Source of the DNA: Nonomuraea glycinis
Lineage (GTDB): Bacteria > Actinomycetota > Actinomycetes > Streptosporangiales > Streptosporangiaceae
Direction: 5' to 3'
Length of the DNA: 64,000 nt
Assembly: GCF_014646515.1 (NCBI RefSeq)
Contig: NZ_BMNK01000002.1
Location: 860,406 to 924,405, forward strand
Shown here: one piece after another, positions 38,043 through 46,316 of the stretch
How positions within the stretch are numbered: the first letter of the stretch is position 1
How the letters are laid out: the number at the start of each line of letters is the position of its first letter
Notes under the pieces: model-generated
Seen by the model: the letters and a program-made list of their open reading frames with translations, nothing else
Databases searched by the model: none
Told to the model about the DNA's origin: nothing
Translations under genes and position numbers: made by a program

Positions 38043-38930
38043 ATGCGGCTCAACGACAAGGTGGCCATCGTCACCGGATCAGGGCGTGGCCTCGGCCGCG
38101 CGTACGCCGAGGCGCTGGGCGCGGCCGGTGCCGCCGTGGTGGTCAACGACATCGACGCCGACGTCGCCAAGGAGACCGTCGAGGCGATCACCGGCGCCGG
38201 TGGCCGTGCCGTCGCCGAGGTGTGCGCCGTCGGCAGCACGGAGTCGGCCGACGCGCTGGTTCAGCGGGCCGTCTCGGAGTTCGGCCGCCTGGACGTGATG
38301 TGCACCAACGCCGGCGCGCTGCGCGACCGGACGCTGGCCAAGGTCACGGACGAGGAGTTCGACCTCGTGGTGGACAGCCACGTCCGTGGCACCTTCACCT
38401 GCGGTCGCGCCGCGGTCCGGCAGTTCCGTGAGCAGGGCGGCGGTGGCCGGCTGATCCTGGTCGGCTCACCGGCCGGCCAGTACGGCAGCTTCGGTCAGAC
38501 GGCGTACGCGGCGTCCAAGGCGGCCATCATCAGCATGGTGCGGGTGTGGTCGATCGAGACGGCGAAGCTGGGCGTGACCGTGAACGCGATCGTGCCCACC
38601 GCGCTGACCCGGATGGCGGCGACCATCCCGTCGCTGACCGAGGTCGTCGCGGCGGTCGAGGCCGGCGGCCCGGTCCCGGCCGACCTGCGCCGGCGCGGCA
38701 TCGGCAAGGTCGAGGACGTGGCGCCGCTCGTCGTCTACCTGGCCTCGGACGCGTCGGCCGACGTCACCGGGCAGTACATCGGCTTCGGCGGCGACCGGTT
38801 CGCGATCTGGGCGCACCCCAAGGAGGCGTTCGTCACGCATCGCGACGGTGGATGGAGCGCGGATCAACTCGCCGCCGACTTCCCCGGCTTCGCGGAGCAC
38901 CTGCAGAGCCACCTGCCGCCCCCGAAGTAA
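38043..38930 (+). CDS. Short-chain dehydrogenase/reductase
   Basis: 295-aa classical SDR. The cofactor motif TGSGRGLGRAYAEAL is at residues about 11-25, NAGAL near 90, catalytic Ser in VGSPAG, and Tyr/Lys in TAYAASKAA. The C-terminal part is longer than in simple FabG proteins and resembles the dehydrogenase domain of multifunctional beta-oxidation enzymes. It probably oxidises a hydroxyacyl or hydroxy ring intermediate. It lies 16 bp after the lipoprotein gene and ends before a strong hairpin. Confidence 0.93.
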   Translation: MRLNDKVAIVTGSGRGLGRAYAEALGAAGAAVVVNDIDADVAKETVEAITGAGGRAVAEVCAVGSTESADALVQRAVSEFGRLDVMCTNAGALRDRTLAKVTDEEFDLVVDSHVRGTFTCGRAAVRQFREQGGGGRLILVGSPAGQYGSFGQTAYAASKAAIISMVRVWSIETAKLGVTVNAIVPTALTRMAATIPSLTEVVAAVEAGGPVPADLRRRGIGKVEDVAPLVVYLASDASADVTGQYIGFGGDRFAIWAHPKEAFVTHRDGGWSADQLAADFPGFAEHLQSHLPPPK

Positions 38931-38938
38931 CCGACGAG

Positions 38939-38965
38939 AGCCGCCCCAGCTCAGCTGGGGCGGCT
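38939..38965. terminator. Bidirectional terminator hairpin between convergent genes
   Basis: Perfect 13-bp arms AGCCGCCCCAGCT and AGCTGGGGCGGCT separated by one C, eight bases after the SDR stop and 24 bases from the stop of the convergent amidohydrolase. No T-run, as is common in high-GC actinomycetes. Confidence 0.85.
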
Positions 38966-38989
38966 CAGCGTGCGGCCGAGATCTTGTGT

Positions 38990-39829
38990 TCAGCCGAAGT
39001 AGAACGCGTGTGAGGCGAGCGAGATCCGGCGGCGCAGCGCGGGGTCGGGCACCAGCTGCGCGAAGGAGTCGACGGCGTCGCGGTAGGTGACCGGGTACCG
39101 GGCGCCGATGAACGGGGCGTCGCTGCCCCAGAAGACGTGGTCCGGTCCGGCGGCCCCGATCAGGGTCGCCGCGTGGTCGGCCAGCATGGCCGGGCTGATG
39201 TTGAAGCGGTAGCCCGCGGACAGCTTCACCCACACCCGGCCGGTGCCGAGGGCGCGCAGCAGCGCCCTGCCGCCGTCGCCGGTGTAGCCGGCGTCCCGGT
39301 CCGGATCGCCGAAGTGGTCCACGACGACCTTCACCCCGGAGGCGGTCAGCCGGTCGAGCACCGGCGGCAACCGGACGCCCTCGATGTTCAGCTCGACGTG
39401 CCAGTCGAGGTCCGCGATCCGGAACAGCAGCCGCCGGTACGCCGGGTCGCTGAGATCCGGCAGGTCGGCGAGGCGTCGCCACTGGAAGCGGACGCCCACC
39501 ACGCCGTCGGCCTTCATCCGTTCCAGGACGTACCGGTCGGTGGTGGGCTCGACGATGACGGTCCCGCGCAGCCGCTTGTGCGCGCGCAACGCGGCGATCG
39601 TGTAGTCGTTCAGATCGCCGAGCAGGCTCATCGCCGAGAGCACGCCGTAGTCGACGCCGTGCTCGTCCATCATCGTCACGAACGTGTCCGCCGTCAGCTC
39701 ACCCTCGGGCCGGGTCCACGCCCGTGCCGCGAGTGGTAGCGCACTGGTGAACAGATGGACATGAGTGTCCACAAGAGGCACCTCGCCGTCGCCGGCAGGC
39801 GTCAGGTCGCCCGGCACGCCGCGAGTCAT
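38990..39829 (-). CDS. Amidohydrolase 2 family protein
   Basis: 279 aa with the Amidohydro_2 (ACMSD-like) pattern: HxH in VDTHVHLF, a core DHFGD and the conserved Asp in FWGSDAPFIG. The family contains lactonases, decarboxylases and hydratases acting on ring-cleavage products. It starts by an ATGA overlap with the next upstream gene, which encodes a related protein. Last gene of the minus-strand operon 38990-43696. Confidence 0.85.
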   Translation of the reverse strand: MTRGVPGDLTPAGDGEVPLVDTHVHLFTSALPLAARAWTRPEGELTADTFVTMMDEHGVDYGVLSAMSLLGDLNDYTIAALRAHKRLRGTVIVEPTTDRYVLERMKADGVVGVRFQWRRLADLPDLSDPAYRRLLFRIADLDWHVELNIEGVRLPPVLDRLTASGVKVVVDHFGDPDRDAGYTGDGGRALLRALGTGRVWVKLSAGYRFNISPAMLADHAATLIGAAGPDHVFWGSDAPFIGARYPVTYRDAVDSFAQLVPDPALRRRISLASHAFYFG

Positions 39830-40692
39830 GGCGTCGCGATGCGGTAGAGCGAGGCCGCCGTGCCGCCGAGGACCAGGGCGGCGTCCCGGCTGGACAGGCC
39901 GGACACCGACTCGCGGGCGATCTTGACCATGTCCTCGTAGGCGCCGGGGGTCTGGGTGACGTCCGACCCCCACAGCACCCGCTCGGCCCCGAACCGGGAG
40001 ACGAGCCATTCGACCACGACCGTCGGCGAGATCCCCGCGGCGATGATCCGGGCGAAGTTGAGCGTCGTCACCTTGATGTGGACCTGCGGCAGGTCCGCCA
40101 GCGCGAGCAACCCGTCGGCCCCCGGGTAGGGAGCGTCACGGTCGGTCTCGACGCTCGCGATGTGGTCGAGGATCACCGGCACGCCGGGGAACTCGCGGGT
40201 CACCGCGTCCAGCGCCCGCAGGCTCTCGTCGCGGTTCCAGCGGTAGATGTGCAGGCACATCGACAGCCCGAGCTCCTCGGCCTGCCGCCACACCTGGCGG
40301 GCGGACGAGCCGGCGAACCAGTCGGTGCCGGGCGTGCCACCGTGCTGGTTACCGCCCGGCGAGGTCAGCCGGACGGCCACGGCGCCGCGCTTCGCCCAGT
40401 GGCGCACGTTCTCCGCCGCGTCCGGCGCCTGCGCGTCGAGCACGCACATGGCGGCCAGCCGGTCGGGGTGCCGCGTCGCCGAGTCCACCACGTAGCTGTT
40501 GTCGTAGCCGTACACGTGCGCGCGCTGGACGGCGACCGCGCCGGACAGCTCGTTGTCGCGCAGCGCGGCGAGCAACCGCTCCGCGGTCATCGGATCGTTG
40601 CGTACGGCCTCGCTGACCGAGCCGCCGGGCGGGTTGAACGGGTAGGCGGGGTCGTTGGTCACCAGGTGCGCGTGTGCGTCGATCACGTTCAA
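39826..40692 (-). CDS. Amidohydrolase 2 family protein
   Basis: 288 aa. IDAHAHL gives the HxH metal site, HIYRWNRDES and LDHIAS the middle ligands, and WGSDVTQTPG the conserved Asp. The likely start is TTG, whose TTGA overlaps the upstream stop; GTG two codons later is an alternative. It is a clear paralogue of its neighbour but not a recent duplicate, so the two may act on successive lactone or carboxylate intermediates. Confidence 0.85.
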   Translation of the reverse strand: MNVIDAHAHLVTNDPAYPFNPPGGSVSEAVRNDPMTAERLLAALRDNELSGAVAVQRAHVYGYDNSYVVDSATRHPDRLAAMCVLDAQAPDAAENVRHWAKRGAVAVRLTSPGGNQHGGTPGTDWFAGSSARQVWRQAEELGLSMCLHIYRWNRDESLRALDAVTREFPGVPVILDHIASVETDRDAPYPGADGLLALADLPQVHIKVTTLNFARIIAAGISPTVVVEWLVSRFGAERVLWGSDVTQTPGAYEDMVKIARESVSGLSSRDAALVLGGTAASLYRIATP

Positions 40693-41099
40693 TGGATGCG
40701 CTCCCAGGTGAGGATGGGGGTGGGCGGCCGGCCGGGGGTCCGCTCGGCGCGCAGGATCAGCCGGTCCCCGTGGACGACGGCGAGGCGGACCAGCTTGGCG
40801 CCGATCCAGTTGGGGTAGATGGCGGCTTCGACCTGGTGGATGACCCGGTCGCCGGACCATTCGTAGCGTCCGGCGTACGCGCCGTAGGTCCGTACGGCCT
40901 CGAGCTTCTCCGCGTCGGTGGCCCAGCGCCAGTTGTCCGAGCGCAGGCGCGGCCGGTCGCCGGCCATGTACTGCACCGACATGTGGCCGTCGGCGCCGTA
41001 GATGAGCCGGCCGAGCGGGTGGTCCCCGAGGGGGCGAGCGCCGTCGTCGGGCTCGCCCTCCATCACGTAGTCGACGAGCTGCCAGGTTCCGATGATCAC
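40689..41099 (-). CDS. Lipocalin-like domain protein
   Basis: 136 aa. GTWQLVDYVMEG at the start, RLIYGADGHMSVQYM and a Y-EWSGDRVIHQVEAAIYPNWIG segment match the small lipocalin-like family common beside catabolic genes. A beta-barrel binding a small hydrophobic molecule is expected; enzymatic activity is unproven. ATGA and TTGA overlaps on both sides place it firmly in the operon. Confidence 0.82.
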   Translation of the reverse strand: MIIGTWQLVDYVMEGEPDDGARPLGDHPLGRLIYGADGHMSVQYMAGDRPRLRSDNWRWATDAEKLEAVRTYGAYAGRYEWSGDRVIHQVEAAIYPNWIGAKLVRLAVVHGDRLILRAERTPGRPPTPILTWERIH

Positions 41100-41863
41100 G
41101 AGGTGGCGCCGATCTGCTCCCGGAACGCCTGCGCCATCGTGTGGGCGGTGCGGGCGAGCATGGTGGCGTCGTTGCCCATGATGAGGAACTGGTGGCCGAG
41201 GGCGGCGGCCCGGACGGCCGACGGCGCGTCCACGCAGGCCGCGCCGCAGGGCTTGCCGGCGGCGGCGGCCGCGGCCCGCGCCCGGTCGAGTGACTCCTTG
41301 ACCACGGGGTCGGTCACCCGGACCCCGAGGGAGACGGACAGGTCACCGGCGCCCAAGAACACCGCGTCGACCCCCGGCACGGCGAGGATGCCGTCGGCGG
41401 CGTCGATGGCGGCCGGGCTCTCCAGCTGGGGGATGCAGACGACGTCCTCGTTGCCGACCCGGATGTACTCGTCCCGGCCGGTCAGCCCCCACCTGCCCGC
41501 GCGGCTGGTGCCGCCCGCGCCCCGGTTGCCGAGGGGCGGGAAGCGGGTGGCCGCCACCACCCGTTCGGCGTCGGCCACCGAGTCGACGTGGGGGACCAGG
41601 ATGCCCCGCGCGCCGGCGTCGAGGACCCGCTGGATCGTCGAGCCCTGATGGTCGGGCACGCGGACCAGGGGGTCGACGCCGTAGGCGTTGGCGGCGCTGA
41701 TCATCCGGGCCGCGAGGGTGAGATCGAGGGGGGCGTGTTCGAGGTCGATGACCACGAAGTCGAATCCGGCGCTGGCCATGATGTCGACGCTCTCGGTGGT
41801 CGCCAGCTTGATCCAGGTGCCGATCCGGGGCGTCTGGGCGGAGGCGGTAGCGAAGAAGGTCAT
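41096..41863 (-). CDS. HpcH/HpaI-type aldolase
   Basis: 255 aa. GTWIKLATTESVDIMASAGFDFVVIDLEHAPLD (read in parts), the metal/pyruvate region PLVRVP, GARGILVPHV, and VCIPQLESPAAI with the catalytic Glu are all typical. GAGDLSVSLG closes the barrel. It cleaves a hydroxy-oxo acid to pyruvate (or an analogue) and an aldehyde, a usual late step in aromatic meta-cleavage pathways. Overlaps neighbours by 4 bp on both sides. Confidence 0.92.
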   Translation of the reverse strand: MTFFATASAQTPRIGTWIKLATTESVDIMASAGFDFVVIDLEHAPLDLTLAARMISAANAYGVDPLVRVPDHQGSTIQRVLDAGARGILVPHVDSVADAERVVAATRFPPLGNRGAGGTSRAGRWGLTGRDEYIRVGNEDVVCIPQLESPAAIDAADGILAVPGVDAVFLGAGDLSVSLGVRVTDPVVKESLDRARAAAAAAGKPCGAACVDAPSAVRAAALGHQFLIMGNDATMLARTAHTMAQAFREQIGATS

Positions 41864-42789
41864 GCGGTCGTCACGTGCTCCGGGGCGGGGTACTCATCGG
41901 CGTTGAGCACCCAGCCGGCCTTGGCGGAGAAGTCCGCGCGCGGTGGGCTGAAGATGTCGATGAGCATGTGCACGCCCTCGCCGACCGCCTGACTGGTGTG
42001 CACGGTGGGCGGCGGGATGATCGCCACGGCGGGGCTCCCGACGGCCGCGTGCTCGTCGGCGCGCCACTGCGAGCGCTTCGACGTCCAGGGCGTCCGGACA
42101 TGGTGGATGTAGTCACCGGCGACGGTCAGCGAGCACTGCTCGAAGTCGTCGTGGTGGTGGGGGGAGAGCCGGTCGGGGTCGCGCGGCCCGTCCTTGGGGT
42201 CACCGAAGTTGACCATGAAGGCGCTGGACCGGAAGATCCGGCCGAACCGGCCGGGCCGCAGCGGGAAGTCGGCGTTGCGGTAGACGCGCAGGCGGTGGCC
42301 GGCGGGCGGGTCGGGCCACGGCTCCAGCAGGGCGACGCGCGGGTGGTCCTCGGCGTACGTCGCGGCGTTGCCGCAGCGCGCGAGCACGTCGGTGGTCCGG
42401 ACGTCGAACAGGCGGACCACGTCGCCGTCGCCGTGGCCGGTGACGGCGCTGTCGCCGGGCGGCACGATGACGACGCCGCTGCCGGACACCTTCTGGCTCT
42501 CCGCGCCGGCGCTCACGTCGATCGTGACGTCGTCGTGGGGGAGGACGATGACGTACTCCTCCTTCTGCGCGGCGGCGTCGCGGGCCAGCGTGTCGCCGGA
42601 GACCAGGCGGGTGAAGGCGAGCACGAAGTTCTGGCCGCGTACGTACCAGGTCTTGCTGCCGAGGTCGGAGACCTCGTCGGGCGGCAGCGCCAGGAACTCG
42701 TAGGTGGCCAGCGCGGCGATCGGGGCGTGCGGATCCGTCGTGCTCGTGTTCGTGTTGAGCGCGGCGCGCGGATCGGTGGGGCTGTACAT
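41860..42789 (-). CDS. Double-cupin protein
   Basis: 309 aa. Two cupin-like halves can be traced: an N-terminal one (VIVLPHDDVTIDVSAG, VVIVPPGDSAV) and a C-terminal one with a histidine-rich metal site SPHHHDDFEQCSLTVAGDYIHH and VAIIPPPTVHTS. This layout occurs in gentisate/hydroxyanthranilate-type dioxygenases and in isomerases. The second half has the better metal site. It may open or isomerise a ring intermediate for the aldolase and the amidohydrolases; the exact reaction is unknown. Confidence 0.75.
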   Translation of the reverse strand: MYSPTDPRAALNTNTSTTDPHAPIAALATYEFLALPPDEVSDLGSKTWYVRGQNFVLAFTRLVSGDTLARDAAAQKEEYVIVLPHDDVTIDVSAGAESQKVSGSGVVIVPPGDSAVTGHGDGDVVRLFDVRTTDVLARCGNAATYAEDHPRVALLEPWPDPPAGHRLRVYRNADFPLRPGRFGRIFRSSAFMVNFGDPKDGPRDPDRLSPHHHDDFEQCSLTVAGDYIHHVRTPWTSKRSQWRADEHAAVGSPAVAIIPPPTVHTSQAVGEGVHMLIDIFSPPRADFSAKAGWVLNADEYPAPEHVTTA

Positions 42790-42805
42790 GTGATTCGTCC
42801 TTCGG

Positions 42806-43696
42806 TCAGTCGTCCAGGCCGAGCAGGTACGACGGGTTGACGCGGACTATCTGCCGCAGGTCCTTTTCGGGCAGCCCGAGATCCAGCAGCGCGGACCCGA
42901 CGCGGATGAAGGAGTCGACCGGCATCGGGCGGCCGACCTGGCCGAGGTCGGAGGCGAGCACGGTGTGCTCCGGCCCGATCCGCTCGATCCAGTCCATCAG
43001 CACCTCAGGACCCCACCGTACGTTGGCCACTTCGGGGTCGTACATGCTGGTCTCGTGCTCGATGTAGGCGCCGAGTTCGATGAAGTCCCGGCACTGGGCC
43101 GGGTCGGAGCCGATCACGAAGTTCGGATGGCTGACGATCAGCCGCCGGACCCCGGCGTCGCGCGCGGCGGTGAAGACCTCGCGGATGTCGTCGGGGGCCA
43201 TGTGCCCGGCGGACAGCAGCGCGCCGGTCTCCGCGATGACCTCGATGACCTGGCCGACCTCGGGGATGAGCGCGCCGTCCGGGCCGCGCACGTCCACCTG
43301 GGTCGTGGTCAGCGGGATCGTCGGCTTGGGGAAGCCGCCGCCGCGGTTGTGGTGGTCGACGTGCGCACTGGAGGAGATGGTGGGGAACCAGACACACCGT
43401 CCGCCCATCCGCAGGCACATCTCCACCGCGTACGGGTTGATGCCGCCGACCTGGTTGTTCAGCGCGATGCCGCCGTAGACGGCGGTGCGCACGCCGGACA
43501 GTCGTTCGCCCATCGCGAGCAGGTCCATCACCGTGTTGTGATGGTGGGACTTGGCCAGGAAGGCGCGCATGCCCAGCCGTTCGCCGTCCTTCGCGGCCTG
43601 GACATGGTCGAACTTGCGCGGCAGCGGGTTGGGCCCGGAGTGGCAGTGCAGGTCGACAAGGCCGTGCAGGACTCGCTCGATAGCGGGTCGGGTCAT
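42806..43696 (-). CDS. DUF6282-like metal-dependent hydrolase
   Basis: 296 aa. DLHCHSGPNPLPR gives an HxH site, with further His in AKSHHHNT, SSSAHVDHHNRGGG, SAGHMAPDD and VSHPNF and an Asp in LASDLGQVG, an amidohydrolase-like layout. I associate this pattern with the DUF6282 family, whose reaction is not established to my knowledge. First gene of the minus-strand operon, transcribed from the control region at 43697-43889. Confidence 0.72.
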   Translation of the reverse strand: MTRPAIERVLHGLVDLHCHSGPNPLPRKFDHVQAAKDGERLGMRAFLAKSHHHNTVMDLLAMGERLSGVRTAVYGGIALNNQVGGINPYAVEMCLRMGGRCVWFPTISSSAHVDHHNRGGGFPKPTIPLTTTQVDVRGPDGALIPEVGQVIEVIAETGALLSAGHMAPDDIREVFTAARDAGVRRLIVSHPNFVIGSDPAQCRDFIELGAYIEHETSMYDPEVANVRWGPEVLMDWIERIGPEHTVLASDLGQVGRPMPVDSFIRVGSALLDLGLPEKDLRQIVRVNPSYLLGLDD

Positions 43697-43782
43697 CGTT
43701 GTTCCTCCTGCGCGGTAGCCACCGGCCAGGGCGCGATGACCCTTGACAGAAACACCGTCACGATAGCATTGTTACAAATTAC

Positions 43783-43803
43783 GGACTTACTGTACGATAA
43801 ATG
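43783..43803. promoter_or_regulatory. Shared operator-like motif, divergent promoter of the IpdAB-like cluster
   Basis: The 21-bp site reads GGACT-TACT-GTACGATAAATG on the plus strand. It has the same frame as the sites at 49821 (minus) and 52655 (plus). It lies centrally in the 193-bp divergent gap, about 87 bp from each flanking start, so one regulator could control both operons. Confidence 0.7.
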
Positions 43804-43817
43804 CGACTCGCTGTTCT

Positions 43818-43831
43818 GACAAGTACTTGTC
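43818..43831. promoter_or_regulatory. Perfect 14-bp palindrome in the divergent promoter
   Basis: GACAAGTACTTGTC is a complete palindrome 15 bp after the shared motif. Its right half (TACTTGTCC) also occurs inside the site at 52655, so the same regulator may bind both. Confidence 0.6.
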
Positions 43832-43889
43832 CCGGCGAGATGTCCAGCGCGATGACCTGCGCTGTCGCTCGAACCCGATTGGGGGCCAC

Positions 43890-44684
43890 GTGCCGGAGGC
43901 GACCTATACCTGGGCGGAGATGATGGCGATCTCCATCTCGCACGAGATGGCCGACGGGGCCTTCGGCTCCGTGGGCGCCGCATCGCACATCCCAGCCGCC
44001 GGGCTGCGCCTGGCGCAGCTCACGCACGCGCCCAACCTCTCCTTCTTCTGTGGAGGCAGCGGCGCGATGAACCCGAAGATCCAGCGGTTGACCGAGTCCT
44101 CGGCCGACTACCGCAACCTCGTGACGAGCGAGTATCACTTCAGCCTCGACGACGTCGTGGACTTCGAGACGGCGATGCGCTTCGACTTCGCCTTCCTCGG
44201 CGGGATGCAGATCGACAAGTTCGGCAACCTGAACATGGCCATGATCGGTGACTGGGACAAGCCGAAGGTGCGCGGACCCGGCACCATCGGCCTGATCTTC
44301 ACCGGCGGCTTCAAGACCAGCTACATCTATACCCAGCACCACACGCCGAAGATCTTCGTCGACAAGGTCGACTTCGTCAGCGGCGCCGGCTGGCTGGACG
44401 GCGGCGACGCCCGCGCCAAGGTCTACCGCCCCGAGTCCGACGGCCCCCGGCGGGTGTTCACCCCGTTGGGCGTGTTCGACTTCGAGCCGGAGACCAAGCG
44501 GATGCGCGTGCTCAAGGTGCACCCGTGGAGCAGCATCGAGAAGATCCAGGCGGCGACCGGCTTCGAGCTGCTGATCGCCGACGACGTGCAGACCGTCGGC
44601 GCGCCGAGCGAGGAGGAGCTCACCCTGCTCCGCACCCAGGTCGACCGCGACGGTGTGCTGCGCCGCTACCCGTCCGTGGCCTGA
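43890..44684 (+). CDS. IpdB-like class I CoA-transferase-fold subunit (beta)
   Basis: 264 aa, resembling glutaconate CoA-transferase beta and more closely mycobacterial IpdB: the string FVDKVDFVSGAGW, then LGVFDFEPETKRMRVLKVHPW and a C-terminal SEEELTLLRTQVDRDGVLR. The catalytic Glu of true CoA-transferases, expected just before SGA, is replaced (FFCGGSGAMN). IpdB also lacks it, and IpdAB is a ring-opening hydrolase of steroid breakdown. The GTG start follows GGGGG. Its partner subunit lies four genes downstream at 47900. Confidence 0.82.
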   Translation: MPEATYTWAEMMAISISHEMADGAFGSVGAASHIPAAGLRLAQLTHAPNLSFFCGGSGAMNPKIQRLTESSADYRNLVTSEYHFSLDDVVDFETAMRFDFAFLGGMQIDKFGNLNMAMIGDWDKPKVRGPGTIGLIFTGGFKTSYIYTQHHTPKIFVDKVDFVSGAGWLDGGDARAKVYRPESDGPRRVFTPLGVFDFEPETKRMRVLKVHPWSSIEKIQAATGFELLIADDVQTVGAPSEEELTLLRTQVDRDGVLRRYPSVA

Positions 44685-44690
44685 GCGCCG

Positions 44691-45536
44691 ATGAGCTTCC
44701 ATGATCGGTACGTTGTCGCCGACGGCTGCACGACCCACTACCTGGAGGCCGGTGACGGCCCGCCGCTGATCCTCCTGCACGGCGGCGAGTACGGCGCCTC
44801 GGCCCGGCTCGCCTGGGAGAACTGCATCCCGGCGCTGGCCGAGCACCACCGCGTGCTGGCGCTCGACTTCGTCGGCTTCGGGCACAGCGACAAACTCCGC
44901 GACTTCGGCGGCGGCCAGCGCCGGCTCATGCGCCGGCAGGTCGCCGGCGTGCTGCGCACCCTGCGCATCGACTCGGCGGACTTCATCGGCACGTCCCTCA
45001 GCGGGCGGATGCTGCTCGACGTCGCCAACCGGCCGGCGCCCGAGTGGCCGATCCGGTCGATGGTCGTGGTGGGCACCGGCCTGGCCGCTCCGGTGGCGGC
45101 GGCCCGTGCCGTGCTGGAGGACTTCGACGGCACGCTCGACGGCCTGCGCCCCTCGATGGACGTGCTCTTCCACGACCCGCGCTGGAAGAACAGCGAGGAC
45201 TACCTGCGCCGCCGCCATGAGTACTGCATGGTGCGCGGGGCGTGGGAGACCGCTGCGGCGGGCAACCTGCGGGCACCGGGACGTGACGGCGAGGGACGGC
45301 CGCATGTGCGCCCGCCCGCCCGCGACTACAGCCGCATCACCGTGCCCACCTTCCTCATCCGGGGCCAGCACGACCGGTTGGTGCCCCCGCTGACCTGGCA
45401 GGAACTGGCGGCCCAGATCCCGGGCGCGCGGACCGAGACCATCTGTGACAGCGGGCACTATCCGCAGATCGAGCGCGCCGGCGAGTTCGTCGAGGCCGCG
45501 CTCGGGTTCCTCGCCCGAACGAAGGCGGAGGCGTGA
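44691..45536 (+). CDS. Alpha/beta hydrolase
   Basis: 281 aa. HGGEYGASARLAW is the oxyanion-hole region, the nucleophile elbow is IGTSLSGRML (G-T-S-L-S instead of the usual G-x-S-x-G), the acid lies in RGQHDRLVP and the His in DSGHYPQIER. Overall similar to meta-cleavage-product C-C hydrolases. It probably cleaves a ring-opened dienoate or ester within this pathway. Six bases after the IpdB-like gene. Confidence 0.87.
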   Translation: MSFHDRYVVADGCTTHYLEAGDGPPLILLHGGEYGASARLAWENCIPALAEHHRVLALDFVGFGHSDKLRDFGGGQRRLMRRQVAGVLRTLRIDSADFIGTSLSGRMLLDVANRPAPEWPIRSMVVVGTGLAAPVAAARAVLEDFDGTLDGLRPSMDVLFHDPRWKNSEDYLRRRHEYCMVRGAWETAAAGNLRAPGRDGEGRPHVRPPARDYSRITVPTFLIRGQHDRLVPPLTWQELAAQIPGARTETICDSGHYPQIERAGEFVEAALGFLARTKAEA

Positions 45537-46303
45537 TGGCCGACGTATACCTGGAGTCCGACGGCGACGGCCCGGCGGTGCTCTTCCTGCACGGCTCCGG
45601 CGCGTCAGGAGCCGTCTGGAAGCCGGTGCTGGCGGAGCTCCGCGAGCGCGGGACCCGCTGCCGCCGGCTCGTCGCCGACCTGCCGGGGCACGGCCGCTCC
45701 GGCCATCGCCAGGATTACTCGCCCGAGGGCTACGCCGACGCGGTGGCCGCCGCGCTCACCGGCGTCCAGGACCCGGTGACCGTCGTGGGCCACTCGCTCG
45801 GCGGGATGATCGGGATGGCCCTCGCCGACGGGACGCGCGGCCTCACGGTCGTGTCCCTGGCGGTGGTCGCGATGAAGGTCGCCTGGACCGAGGAGGAGCT
45901 GACCCGGCGAGCCGTCGGGGCCGGCCGGCCGGTCCGGGTCTTCGCCGACCAGGAGCAGGCCCGCGAGCTGTTCGGACGGGTGTCCGGGATGACCGGACCC
46001 GCCTTCACCGACGAGGATCGCGGCAGCGGGGTCACCGCCCGCGACGACGGCTACGGACTCTCCGGCGACCCCGGCATCGCCAAGTCCGGCCCGGCCACCG
46101 GTCCCGAGCTGGCCGCCCGCATGCGCCGGGTGACCTGCCCGGTCGAGCTGGCCTGCGGCGACCACGACCCCGGCATCAAGCCCGCGGACATGGCCGAGGT
46201 CCTCGGACACCCGGTCACCGTGCTGCCCGGCGCGGGGCACAACGTCCACATCGAGCGCCCCGACCTCATCGCCGACCTGGTCGAGCGGGCGCTCGACCGC
46301 TGA
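45536..46303 (+). CDS. Alpha/beta hydrolase
   Basis: 255 aa. LFLHGSGASGAVWKPV, DLPGHGRSGH, nucleophile elbow VVGHSLGGMIG, acid in CGDHDPGIKP and His in PGAGHNVHIERPD give a complete triad. I take the ATG at 45536 (TGATG overlap, GGAG five bases before); the GTG one codon earlier is possible. It is a different subfamily from the preceding hydrolase and may act on a thioester, lactone or enol ester. Confidence 0.87.
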   Translation: MADVYLESDGDGPAVLFLHGSGASGAVWKPVLAELRERGTRCRRLVADLPGHGRSGHRQDYSPEGYADAVAAALTGVQDPVTVVGHSLGGMIGMALADGTRGLTVVSLAVVAMKVAWTEEELTRRAVGAGRPVRVFADQEQARELFGRVSGMTGPAFTDEDRGSGVTARDDGYGLSGDPGIAKSGPATGPELAARMRRVTCPVELACGDHDPGIKPADMAEVLGHPVTVLPGAGHNVHIERPDLIADLVERALDR

Positions 46304-46316
46304 CGAACGGACACCC

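Noticed and set aside
43743..43771. TTGACA promoter at 43743 with a -10 box
   Set aside because: The best -10 candidates (TAGCAT after 15 bases, GCATTG after 17) are poor, so no promoter is called although the gap must contain two.
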